This document shows positions 43,242-51,505 of a DNA stretch of 64,000 bases, piece after piece (position 1 is the first letter of the stretch; each line of letters opens with the position of its first letter). The notes under the pieces are model-generated. The model was not told the DNA's origin. It saw nothing but the letters and a program-made list of their open reading frames with translations, and did no database searches. Position numbers and translations under genes: made by a program. Source of the DNA: JADKIH01 sp964595205 (GTDB lineage: Bacteria > Bacteroidota > Bacteroidia > AKYH767-A > 2013-40CM-41-45); contig CAZQOQ010000013.1 in NCBI GenBank assembly GCA_964595205.1, forward strand, positions 1 through 64,000, read 5' to 3'.

Positions 43242-44183
43242 ATGACAGAAGCTGAAAAGGAAAAGCTATTTGAAGAACGAATCGCACATGGCGACACCAT
43301 CGAACCGAAGGACTGGATGCCTGAACGTTACCGAAAGCAACTGATTCGAATGATGAGTCAGCATGCACATTCTGAAATTGTCGGCATGCTGCCTGAAGGA
43401 AACTGGATCACGCGTGCTCCGAGCCTGAGCCGTAAAGCAGTATTGCTTGCAAAGGTGCAGGATGAAGCGGGTCACGGACTGTATATTTACTGCGGAACAG
43501 AAACGCTCAACATCAGCCGCGAAGAATTACTGAATGATTTTTTAGCCGGCAAAGCAAAATACTCGAGCATTTTTAATTATCCGACACTTACATGGGCCGA
43601 TATGGGCGCCATCGGCTGGCTGGTCGACGGAGCGGCTATCGTGAACCAGACTGTTCTTGCCAAATGTTCTTATGGCCCTTATTCGAGAGCAATGGTCAGG
43701 ATTTGCAAAGAAGAAAATTTTCATCACAAGCAGGGATATGAAATTCTTGCCACGCTGATGAAGGGAACACCAGAACAAAAAGCAATGGCACAGGATTCCG
43801 TGAACCGATGGTGGTGGCCTTCGCTGATGATGTTTGGTCCGCCTGATAAAGAATCTCCAAACAGTGCAGAACTTCTCAGATGGAAAGTAAAGCGTTTCTC
43901 TAACGATGAACTCAGGCAGAGATTTATAGACCGGACCATTCCCCAGGCTGAAAATATCGGAATCAAAATTCCCGATCCGGATCTCAAATGGAATGAAGCA
44001 ACGAAACATTATGAGTATGGAAAAATCAACTGGGATGAATTCTTTGACGTGATTAACGGTAAAGGAATATGTAACAAGGAAAGAATGCGTGCCCGCCGTG
44101 AAGCCCATGAAAATGGAGAATGGGTTCGCAAAGCCGCTGAAGCATATGCAGCAAAACATTCGCCTAAAACGGTTGCAGCCTGA
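43242..44183 (+). CDS. paaA: Phenylacetyl-CoA 1,2-epoxidase catalytic subunit PaaA
   Basis: A 313-residue di-iron subunit of the multicomponent epoxidase that converts phenylacetyl-CoA to the ring-1,2-epoxide with O2 and NADPH. The carboxylate/His iron ligands are in QDEAGHGLY (about 71-79) and KEENFHHKQGYE (about 156-167), the two EXXH motifs of ferritin-like oxygenases. The length matches E. coli PaaA (309). First gene of the operon, 22 bp before paaB. Confidence 0.97.
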   Translation: MTEAEKEKLFEERIAHGDTIEPKDWMPERYRKQLIRMMSQHAHSEIVGMLPEGNWITRAPSLSRKAVLLAKVQDEAGHGLYIYCGTETLNISREELLNDFLAGKAKYSSIFNYPTLTWADMGAIGWLVDGAAIVNQTVLAKCSYGPYSRAMVRICKEENFHHKQGYEILATLMKGTPEQKAMAQDSVNRWWWPSLMMFGPPDKESPNSAELLRWKVKRFSNDELRQRFIDRTIPQAENIGIKIPDPDLKWNEATKHYEYGKINWDEFFDVINGKGICNKERMRARREAHENGEWVRKAAEAYAAKHSPKTVAA

Positions 44184-44205
44184 AATAAAAATATAAATTA
44201 CAATT

Positions 44206-44490
44206 ATGAGTTCCACACAATGGCCTTTATGGGAAGTTTTCACTCAAAAAAAATCCGGCCTTCCCTTTGAACATGCAGGCAGCGTACATGCTCCGGATAA
44301 AGAAATGGCACTTCAGAATGCGAGAGACGTATATTCGAGAAGAAATGAAGCCACATGCCTTTGGGTTGTATTATCTGAAAACATTGTCTCAAGCACACCT
44401 GAAGACATGGGACCATTTTTCGATCCTGCCAATGACAAGATTTATCGTAATCCAAACTTTTATAAAACTCCCGGGGCTGTATTTGATTAA
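44206..44490 (+). CDS. paaB: Phenylacetyl-CoA epoxidase subunit PaaB
   Basis: A 94-residue small subunit that bridges PaaAC units in the complex. It has the family signature WPLWEVFTQKKSGLPFEHAGSVHAPD and ALQNARDVYSRRNEATCLWVV. Between paaA (22 bp) and paaC (11 bp). Confidence 0.96.
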   Translation: MSSTQWPLWEVFTQKKSGLPFEHAGSVHAPDKEMALQNARDVYSRRNEATCLWVVLSENIVSSTPEDMGPFFDPANDKIYRNPNFYKTPGAVFD

Positions 44491-44501
44491 TAAATGACAA
44501 G

Positions 44502-45266
44502 ATGGAAAATACGGTAAATCAAAAAATTGCTGAATATTCTTTACGCATTGGGGACACGAGTTTAATTCTCGGACAACGAATTGCCGAATGGTGCGGTCAT
44601 GGACCAATCCTGGAAGAAGATATTGCACTTACTAATATTTCTCTCGACCTGATCGGACAGGCAAGGGCTTTCCTCACCTATGCCGGAGAATTGATGGATA
44701 AAAAACGCAGTGAAGATGAACTTGCCTTTTTCAGAAACGACAGGGAATTCCGGAATACACTGCTGGCAGAACAGCCGAATGGCGATTTCGCTCATACAAT
44801 CGTCCGCCAGCTGTTTATAAGCGCCTTTCAATATTATTTCTTTGAGCATTTGAAAGACAGTAAAGACAAAACCTTTGCAGCCCTCGCAGAAAAGTCGTTT
44901 AAAGAGGTTGCTTATCACCTGCGCCACAGCAGTGAATGGACCTACCGGCTCGGCGATGGAACTGCCGAGAGCAATTCACGGATGACAGATGCAATCAATG
45001 ACCTGTGGCGGTATACGGGCGATTTATTTACTACCGACGAGACAGATGCGGAATTATTAAAATCCGGAATTGCAGTAGACATGCCGGCAGTGAAAAAACA
45101 ATGGGATAAAAAAATAAAAGAAGTTTTGTCGCAGGCAACACTTGCTATTCCTGAAGATGCATATGTTATTACCGGGGGAATAAAAGGCAAACACACCGAA
45201 TATCTCGGGCACATACTTTCGGAAATGCAGATACTTCCAAGGTCGTTTCCTGGAGCCACCTGGTGA
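44502..45266 (+). CDS. paaC: Phenylacetyl-CoA epoxidase structural subunit PaaC
   Basis: A 254-residue ferritin-fold subunit that pairs with PaaA but has no functional iron site. Visible: LGQRIAEWCGHGPILEEDIALTNISLDLIGQAR near the N-terminus, KEVAYHLRHSSEWTYRLGDGT in the middle and GKHTEYLGHILSEMQ at the C-terminus. These are the standard PaaC segments. It is 73 bp before paaD. Confidence 0.96.
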   Translation: MENTVNQKIAEYSLRIGDTSLILGQRIAEWCGHGPILEEDIALTNISLDLIGQARAFLTYAGELMDKKRSEDELAFFRNDREFRNTLLAEQPNGDFAHTIVRQLFISAFQYYFFEHLKDSKDKTFAALAEKSFKEVAYHLRHSSEWTYRLGDGTAESNSRMTDAINDLWRYTGDLFTTDETDAELLKSGIAVDMPAVKKQWDKKIKEVLSQATLAIPEDAYVITGGIKGKHTEYLGHILSEMQILPRSFPGATW

Positions 45267-45339
45267 TGATCCCGCGACGACTGCCGGATTCTTATCTGAC
45301 CAATAAACAATTTTCATAGTCATCTCACAATAAAAAACG

Positions 45340-45822
45340 TTGGTCCTCACAAAAGAAAATATTTTCACACTTCTCTCTGTAATTCCAGATCCGGAAATAC
45401 CCGTGATCAATATTGCCGATCTCGGAATTTTACGCTCCGTCGAAATCAATGAAGGGAAAGTGACGGTTATAATCACTCCAACCTACAGCGGTTGTCCGGC
45501 GATGAGAGTTATTGAGAAGGAAATCAAAGACATTCTTAGGGAGAACGGAATTGAAAATGCTGAAGTAAAAACCACCTATTCGCCGGTATGGACTACCGAC
45601 TGGCTGAGTGAAGATGCGAAGGAACGACTGAGAAAATACGGTATAGCGCCACCGGGGAAGCTGAATGTGAAGAATTCAATTTCCGGCGATCGAAAAGTTG
45701 AGTGTCCGAGATGCGGATCAACTGATGTTGAGATGGTAAGCCTGTTTGGATCCACGGCCTGCAAAGCGCTGTACAAATGCAAAAAATGCATGGAGCCGTT
45801 TGATTTGTTTAAATGTCACTGA
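45340..45822 (+). CDS. paaD: Phenylacetyl-CoA epoxidase maturation protein PaaD
   Basis: A 160-residue protein (PaaD, also called PaaJ in some annotations) with an N-terminal MIP18/DUF59 domain (SVIPDPEIPVINIADLGILR, TPTYSGCPAMRVIE) and a C-terminal zinc ribbon (CPRCGS ... CKKCMEPFDLFKCH). It is needed for epoxidase activity, probably in iron-sulfur handling. The start is TTG: no in-frame ATG lies between it and paaC. It is 27 bp before paaG. Confidence 0.93.
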   Translation: MVLTKENIFTLLSVIPDPEIPVINIADLGILRSVEINEGKVTVIITPTYSGCPAMRVIEKEIKDILRENGIENAEVKTTYSPVWTTDWLSEDAKERLRKYGIAPPGKLNVKNSISGDRKVECPRCGSTDVEMVSLFGSTACKALYKCKKCMEPFDLFKCH

Positions 45823-45849
45823 TCATATTTCAAAAACTATTCACTCAAA

Positions 45850-46620
45850 ATGATTTTATTCACAAAAGAAGGCAACGTTGCCCGGATCGTACTCAATCGC
45901 CCGGAAAAATTTAACAGTTTTAACAGGGAGATGTCGCTCGCTCTGCAGGAAGCTTTGAAAGAATGCAAGGATAATCCTGAGGTTCGTGCCGTTTATCTTA
46001 CGGGTGCAGGCAAGGCATTTTCTGCAGGACAGGATTTATCAGAAGCCATGTCGCCGCAGGGCCCGGGAATTGAAAAGATTGTGAATGAACATTACAATCC
46101 GATCATACTTGGAATTCGCAGGATGGAAAAGCCGGTAGTGTGTTCGGTAAACGGAGTTGCTGCCGGGGCGGGGGCAAACATTGCGCTTGCCTGTGATATT
46201 GTTGTTGCCTGCAAATCTTCTTCGTTTATCCAGGCATTCAGTAAGATCGGGCTGGTTCCGGACAGCGGCGGAACTTTTTTTCTTCCGCGACTCATCGGTT
46301 TTCAGAGGGCGACGGCGATAATGATGCTTGGTGATAAGGTGAGTGCTGATGAAGCAATGAGCATGGGTATGATCTATAAAGTTTTTGAAGATTCAGAGCT
46401 GGGTAGTGAATCGTGGAAGCTTGCGGTATCATTATCCGAAATGGCAACGAGGGGACTTGGCCTTACCAAAAAACTACTGAATAAAACTTTTGAAAACACA
46501 CTGGACGAACAATTGAATGAAGAAGGAAAGATTCAGACAGAAGCGGCAGGCACGGAAGATTTCAAAGCGGGAGTAAGAGCATTTTTAGAAAAACAGAAAC
46601 CTGTGTTTACGGGAAAATGA
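45850..46620 (+). CDS. paaG: 2-(1,2-epoxy-1,2-dihydrophenyl)acetyl-CoA isomerase PaaG
   Basis: A 256-residue crotonase-fold isomerase that converts the ring-epoxide to oxepin-CoA, the substrate of PaaZ. The oxyanion segments FSAGQDLSEA and NGVAAGAGANIALACDIVVA and the KIGLVPDSGGTFFLPRLIG motif with its Asp are those of PaaG rather than the hydratase PaaF (which has GAGCELAL). Last gene of the operon; a strong shared terminator follows 11 bp later. paaE, paaF, paaH, paaJ thiolase and paaK are not in the window. Confidence 0.92.
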   Translation: MILFTKEGNVARIVLNRPEKFNSFNREMSLALQEALKECKDNPEVRAVYLTGAGKAFSAGQDLSEAMSPQGPGIEKIVNEHYNPIILGIRRMEKPVVCSVNGVAAGAGANIALACDIVVACKSSSFIQAFSKIGLVPDSGGTFFLPRLIGFQRATAIMMLGDKVSADEAMSMGMIYKVFEDSELGSESWKLAVSLSEMATRGLGLTKKLLNKTFENTLDEQLNEEGKIQTEAAGTEDFKAGVRAFLEKQKPVFTGK

Positions 46621-46631
46621 TTTTTGAATTC

Positions 46632-46667
46632 AAAAAAAAACCCTGCTACGCACAGGGTTTTTTTTTT
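46632..46667. terminator. Bidirectional terminator between paaG and the HU gene
   Basis: AAAAACCCTG and CAGGGTTTTT form a stem with a 7-nt loop, with A-tract and T-tract on either side, so it can stop transcripts from both strands. Confidence 0.9.
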
Positions 46668-46679
46668 GAACTTGAATTA

Positions 46680-46952
46680 CTATCTGACCTTTGCAGATAA
46701 TTCAGCACCTGCTTTGAATTTAGCAACACGCTTAGCGGCAATTTTAATTGGCTTGCCGGTTTGCGGATTACGTCCATTACGCGCAGAACGCTTAGCGACA
46801 GTAAATGTCCCGAAGCCAATAAGAGCTACACGCTCTCCTTTTTTTAAGGTCTTCGAAGTTACATTCATGAATGCCTGCAAAGCGCGTGACGCGTCTGCTT
46901 TTGTAATCTTTGCTTCTGATGAGATAGCATCAATCAATTCAGCTTTGTTCAT
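46680..46952 (-). CDS. hup: HU-family DNA-binding protein
   Basis: A 90-residue nucleoid protein of the HU/IHF family that binds and bends DNA as a dimer. It has MNKAELIDAIS at the start, the GFGTFTVAKRSARNGRNPQTGKPIKIAA DNA-binding arm (about 46-74, with the intercalating Pro in RNPQTG) and a C-terminal helix. Length is typical. It is convergent with paaG and divergent from dnaX. Confidence 0.96.
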   Translation of the reverse strand: MNKAELIDAISSEAKITKADASRALQAFMNVTSKTLKKGERVALIGFGTFTVAKRSARNGRNPQTGKPIKIAAKRVAKFKAGAELSAKVR

Positions 46953-47324
46953 TTTTTTTGTTTTTAGTGATTATGATTATAAAGTTAGGGCTAAAAGTAT
47001 GATGATGATGAGTTATGCGCAAAGTTTTGAACTGCAAATGTTAATAAAAAGTGTTGTTTGTTGAAAACTTTACATCGATGTTGCCTCGAAAAGACAATGA
47101 CGACAGATTATTGAATGATGTTAAAAAAAGTTGATGGTTAAAAAAGAAAATCAAATTACGTTACATGTAAATCATGAAGCTTACGAAATTTTTTTACGTT
47201 GCATATCGTTCAATAATTTTATCTCAGAAAGACAGCCGGGGATCGGTGAATGAGAAAGGAAAAAAAGTAATTCCGTAAATAATACTGGTGTTCGATCTTA
47301 TTGCAGTCAGACCTCCCGCTTCCA

Positions 47325-47356
47325 TTGTTAAATGATCATAAAATCGTTTATCTTTG
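47325..47356 (+). promoter_or_regulatory. Promoter of dnaX
   Basis: TTG (47325-47327), 21 bp, TATCTTTG (47349-47356), 15 bp before the dnaX ATG. The 419-bp divergent gap between the HU gene and dnaX (46953-47371) otherwise shows no gene. Confidence 0.75.
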
Positions 47357-47371
47357 CTACACTAGAACCTT

Positions 47372-49111
47372 ATGGAAAAATTTATTGTCAGCGCCCGGAA
47401 ATACCGGCCCGTTACATTCGATACAGTTGTTGGTCAGCCGGGCATCACCCAGACGCTGAAGAATGCCATTCGTAACAATCACCTGGCTCAGGCTTTTCTT
47501 TTTACCGGGCCGCGTGGTGTGGGAAAGACAACGACAGCGCGTATTTTGGCAAAGACGATCAATTGCGAAAACATTTCCGAAAACGTTGAGGCCTGTAATT
47601 CCTGCCCATCCTGTCTTTCATTTATTGAGGGTAATTCGCTAAGCATTTATGAACTCGATGCTGCTTCCAATAATTCAGTGGAAGACATCCGGGCGCTCGT
47701 TGAGCAGGTCCGGTATCCTCCCCAGTTAGGGAAATACAAGATATACATCATCGATGAGGTTCACATGCTAAGTACCGCAGCGTTCAACGCATTTTTAAAG
47801 ACACTGGAAGAGCCGCCTTCGTATGCATTATTCATTCTTGCAACCACAGAGAAACACAAGATCATACCAACGATTTTGTCACGTTGCCAGATTTTCGATT
47901 TTCACAGGATAAGCATTGAGAACATCGTTAAACATCTTCAGCAGATTGCCGAAAAGGAAGGTATCGATGCAGAAGAAGATGCCTTGCACATCATCGCACA
48001 AAAAGCTGATGGAGCTCTTCGTGATTCACTGAGTCTGTTCGATCAGCTTGTCAGTTTCGCCGGCAAGAAACTCACTTACAAAGACGTAATCGAAAACCTG
48101 AACATTCTCGACTACGATTATTATTTCAAGATTACCGACGACCTGCTTGCCGGAAATTATTCCAATATTCTTTTAACATTTAATGAAATTCTGAATAATG
48201 GTTTCGACGCGCATAATTTCATAAACGGCCTCTCTTCTCATTTCAGAGACCTGCTGGTCTGCAAAGATGAATCTACACTGGTTCTGCTCGAAGTCAGTAC
48301 GAATGTCCGCGAGAAATATAAAGTTCAGTCTCATTTCTGTGATGCAACATGGCTGTTGAAGCAACTTGACATTACGAACAGTGCCGATATTAATTATAAA
48401 GCCGCGAAGAATCAGCGATTGCACATCGAACTTACACTTCTTAAGATGTGTAAAATCACCTCTAATGGCTCTTCAGATCCGGTTAAAAAAAAAGTTGATG
48501 CAGGCATCAGGAGTATTCCGCCGGCAGCACCGAAAGTTGAAGAAAAACATACTGAAGAAAAACAAGCAGAAGAAATTAAAGAACAGCCCAAAACCACAGC
48601 TCCTCCTGAAACTCCATTAAACAAGAAACCAGCAGTCAGCATACCCGGGAAAAAATCTGTCTCTATCAGCGGAAAAAAAACTTCTGACCCGGAAAAAAAA
48701 ACTGAAGTCACTGCTGAAGAACCCCTGCCCGATCTAGCAAATAATTTTACACAAGCTGAGTTTGAAAATTACTGGAATAAATATGCAGAACAGTTATTTA
48801 AAGACGGCAGGATGGCTTTGCATACCGCTTTCCTGAAAAGGAAACCAACAATGCTTGATGACTTCAACATGGTTTTTAATGTCGACAATTCCGCCGTCGA
48901 GAAGGAATTCAATGAAAATAAAACTACCCTTCTCGGCTTTCTTAGAAAGAATCTTTCCAATTATAAAATCAATTTGAAAGTGGAAGTCGTGATCGACCAA
49001 AACAATTCAGAGACGCCATATACACCTTCAGAAAAGTATAAAAAACTCGCAGAAAAAAACCCGTTGATCAATGATCTGAAAAAGAAATTAGACCTCGAAA
49101 TCGACTACTAA
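47372..49111 (+). CDS. dnaX: DNA polymerase III subunit gamma/tau
   Basis: A 579-residue clamp-loader ATPase. Visible: YRPVTFDTVVGQ, Walker A GPRGVGKTT (46-54), the four zinc-binding Cys (65, 75, 78, 81), Walker B IIDEVHML (about 127-134) and the SRC arginine-finger motif (ILSRCQIF). Domain III ends around residue 370; then a low-complexity Lys/Glu/Pro region (about 375-455) and a C-terminal domain (about 460-579) that would bind the polymerase and helicase, as in tau. A run of A in the linker (near 48486) is a place where a shorter gamma form could arise by slippage, but this is only a possibility. Confidence 0.95.
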   Translation: MEKFIVSARKYRPVTFDTVVGQPGITQTLKNAIRNNHLAQAFLFTGPRGVGKTTTARILAKTINCENISENVEACNSCPSCLSFIEGNSLSIYELDAASNNSVEDIRALVEQVRYPPQLGKYKIYIIDEVHMLSTAAFNAFLKTLEEPPSYALFILATTEKHKIIPTILSRCQIFDFHRISIENIVKHLQQIAEKEGIDAEEDALHIIAQKADGALRDSLSLFDQLVSFAGKKLTYKDVIENLNILDYDYYFKITDDLLAGNYSNILLTFNEILNNGFDAHNFINGLSSHFRDLLVCKDESTLVLLEVSTNVREKYKVQSHFCDATWLLKQLDITNSADINYKAAKNQRLHIELTLLKMCKITSNGSSDPVKKKVDAGIRSIPPAAPKVEEKHTEEKQAEEIKEQPKTTAPPETPLNKKPAVSIPGKKSVSISGKKTSDPEKKTEVTAEEPLPDLANNFTQAEFENYWNKYAEQLFKDGRMALHTAFLKRKPTMLDDFNMVFNVDNSAVEKEFNENKTTLLGFLRKNLSNYKINLKVEVVIDQNNSETPYTPSEKYKKLAEKNPLINDLKKKLDLEIDY

Positions 49112-49219
49112 TCCCCTGCGTTTTTCTGTCCTTGAAAATCTTCATCTGAATTACTGTTAATTTATTGATTTTCAAATAATTATGCTGTTTAAATCTTTGG
49201 AGATTTGTTCCTCAATCCC

Positions 49220-49250
49220 TTGAATTAACCATCTTATTTTCATACATTTG
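49220..49250 (+). promoter_or_regulatory. Promoter of gyrB
   Basis: TTG (49220-49222), 20 bp, TACATTTG (49243-49250), an exact consensus -7. The leader to the gyrB ATG would be about 85 nt and contains the hairpin at 49260. Confidence 0.78.
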
Positions 49251-49259
49251 AATCTTATG

Positions 49260-49285
49260 AAAAGCTGAGATCGATCAGCTTTTTT
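49260..49285 (+). terminator. Terminator-like hairpin in the gyrB leader
   Basis: A 9-bp stem (AAAAGCTGA with TCAGCTTTT) and a 6-nt palindromic loop (GATCGA) end in T6. It lies about 10 bp downstream of the gyrB -7 element, i.e. at the very start of the predicted leader and 149 bp past the dnaX stop. It may be the dnaX terminator or an attenuator for gyrB. Confidence 0.6.
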
Positions 49286-49342
49286 AATGCCTGTTTGAAC
49301 GATTTTAAATAAGCATCGGGGGGATAAATTTCAAATATTACA

Positions 49343-51346
49343 ATGAGTGAATTTACAAAAACACAGGTGAAAGAACCAGGACCAGTTACAGACGCAAGTA
49401 CAAAGAAAAAGAGCCAGGAATATTCGGCAGAGAGTATCCAGGTTTTAGAAGGACTCGAGGCCGTCAGGAAACGCCCGGCCATGTATATTGGCGACATCGG
49501 CTTCAAAGGCCTTCATCATCTCGTTTATGAGGTGGTGGATAATTCCATCGATGAAGCCATGGCCGGCTTTTGCAAAAATATCGATGTGACCATACTTCCC
49601 GGAAATGCAATTCATGTGAAAGATGACGGACGAGGAATTCCGACCGACATCATGCCAAAGGAAAAAAAGAGCGCCCTCGAAGTTGTTATGACTGTCCTGC
49701 ATGCAGGTGGTAAATTTGATAAAGACACTTACAAAGTTTCCGGTGGACTGCATGGTGTCGGAGTTTCCTGCGTGAATGCGTTATCTAATCATCTGAAAGT
49801 AGAAGTACACAGGAACGGAAAAAAATATGTACAGGAATATGAAAAAGGAATTCCGCTTTATCCTGTAAAAGAAATCGGCGACACAGATCATACAGGCACG
49901 GAGACGACATTCACTCCCGATAATTCAATTTTCATTACCACTGAATACAATTACGAAGTACTCGCAACGCGACTGAGAGAGCTCTCATTTTTAAATAAAG
50001 GTGTTCGGCTCAATATTAAAGATACACGTCAGCCTGATGCAGATGGAAATTTCCCTTCTAATTCGTTTTACAGCGAAGGCGGCCTGAAGGAATTTGTCAT
50101 ATACCTGGATGAGAACAGGGAAAAGCTCACTTCAGCTCCCATTTATATGGAAGGCGAACGTGCGGGAATTCCTGTTGAAGTAGCCATGCAATACAATACG
50201 GGCTTCAATGAAAACATATATTCATATGTAAATAACATCAATACTCATGAAGGCGGAACTCATCTCGCCGGTTTCAGAAGAGCATTGACACGCACGCTGA
50301 AGAACTATGCCGACAAGTCCGGACTCTTCGAAAAACTCAAACTCGAAATCAGTGGCGATGATTTCCGTGAAGGAATTACCGCAATCGTTTCTGTTAAAGT
50401 GGCTGAACCGCAGTTCGAGGGTCAGACGAAGACCAAGCTGGGAAACAATGAAGTGATGGGCGCGGTTGATCAGGCCGTAAGTGAAATGCTGGCTAATTAT
50501 CTCGAGGAAAATCCCCGGGAGGCCCGAATGATAGTGGATAAAGTAATCCTTGCCGCTACTGCACGGCATGCGGCCAGAAAAGCAAGAGAACTCGTTCAGC
50601 GTAAAAATGTATTAACCGGCACCGGACTACCCGGGAAACTTTCCGATTGCTCGGATTCGGATCCGGGTGCATGTGAATTATATCTCGTTGAGGGAGATTC
50701 GGCCGGTGGCACTGCAAAGCAGGGAAGGGACAGAAGATTCCAGGCCATATTACCGCTGCGGGGTAAAATTCTCAACGTGGAAAAAGCCATGGAATACAAA
50801 ATCTATGAGAACGAAGAGATCCGGAATATTTATACGGCACTGGGTGTTTTTAAAGATGAGAATAAAGAAGGTCGTCCGTTGAATATGGAAAAACTCCGTT
50901 ATCACAAAATCGTCATCATGACAGATGCCGACGTTGACGGGTCGCATATCACCACCCTTATACTTACGTTTTTCTTCCGTCACTTAAAAGAACTGGTTGA
51001 AGGTGGTTATTTATATATTGCCACTCCTCCACTCTATCTCGTGAAAAAAGGCAAGGATCAGATTTATGCCTGGACTGACGAACAGCGTTTAGCAGCCATT
51101 AAGCAATTAGCAGGAGAAGGAAAAGAGGACAGCGTTGGTGTGCAGCGCTACAAAGGTCTCGGCGAGATGAATGCCGAACAATTATGGCAGACCACGATGA
51201 ACCCTGAGACGCGTACATTCCGCCAGGTTACGATCGACAATGCATTAGAAGCAGACAGGATCTTTTCAATGCTCATGGGCGACGATGTTCCGCCACGCAG
51301 AGATTTTATCGAGAAGAATTCGAAGTATGCGAAGATTGATGCTTAG
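49343..51346 (+). CDS. gyrB: DNA gyrase subunit B
   Basis: A 667-residue ATPase subunit of gyrase, which introduces negative supercoils. Motifs: NSIDEAMAG and GRGIPTD (ATP site), GGLHGVGVSCVNALS (ATP lid), QTKTKLGN, and the TOPRIM segments EGDSAGGTAKQGRDR and DADVDGSHI, ending in the RRDFIEKN tail. The N-terminal about 28 residues form a polar extension before the conserved SIQVLEGLEAVRKRPAMYIG. The stop codon is directly followed by an octamer array and then a terminator. ParE is very similar; the GVQRYKGLGEMNAEQLWQTTMNP segment supports GyrB. Confidence 0.96.
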   Translation: MSEFTKTQVKEPGPVTDASTKKKSQEYSAESIQVLEGLEAVRKRPAMYIGDIGFKGLHHLVYEVVDNSIDEAMAGFCKNIDVTILPGNAIHVKDDGRGIPTDIMPKEKKSALEVVMTVLHAGGKFDKDTYKVSGGLHGVGVSCVNALSNHLKVEVHRNGKKYVQEYEKGIPLYPVKEIGDTDHTGTETTFTPDNSIFITTEYNYEVLATRLRELSFLNKGVRLNIKDTRQPDADGNFPSNSFYSEGGLKEFVIYLDENREKLTSAPIYMEGERAGIPVEVAMQYNTGFNENIYSYVNNINTHEGGTHLAGFRRALTRTLKNYADKSGLFEKLKLEISGDDFREGITAIVSVKVAEPQFEGQTKTKLGNNEVMGAVDQAVSEMLANYLEENPREARMIVDKVILAATARHAARKARELVQRKNVLTGTGLPGKLSDCSDSDPGACELYLVEGDSAGGTAKQGRDRRFQAILPLRGKILNVEKAMEYKIYENEEIRNIYTALGVFKDENKEGRPLNMEKLRYHKIVIMTDADVDGSHITTLILTFFFRHLKELVEGGYLYIATPPLYLVKKGKDQIYAWTDEQRLAAIKQLAGEGKEDSVGVQRYKGLGEMNAEQLWQTTMNPETRTFRQVTIDNALEADRIFSMLMGDDVPPRRDFIEKNSKYAKIDA

Positions 51347-51394
51347 GTAATTAGCCAATTAGCCAATTAGCTGATTAGCCGATTAGCCGATTAG
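51347..51394. repeat. Octamer tandem array (CCGATTAG-type)x6 after the gyrB stop
   Basis: Six 8-bp units starting on the base after the TAG stop: GTAATTAG, CCAATTAG twice, CTGATTAG, CCGATTAG twice. The unit is the reverse complement of the array at 1-160 (CTAATCGG). Confidence 0.95.
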
Positions 51395-51421
51395 ATAATT
51401 GGGATAAACTACTTTAACTCT

Positions 51422-51457
51422 ATAAACAAAGCCCGCAAAATCGCGGGCTTTGTTTAT
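51422..51457. terminator. Strong bidirectional terminator between gyrB and the next gene
   Basis: A perfect 15-bp stem (ATAAACAAAGCCCGC with GCGGGCTTTGTTTAT) and a 6-nt loop, between convergent genes. Confidence 0.92.
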
Positions 51458-51505
51458 TACCACATTCTCAAATTTTCAAATAAGTACTTTTTTTATTTTT
51501 TTAAG

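Noticed and set aside
46624..47064. 146-codon plus-strand frame
   Set aside because: It is the complement of the HU gene and includes a terminator hairpin.
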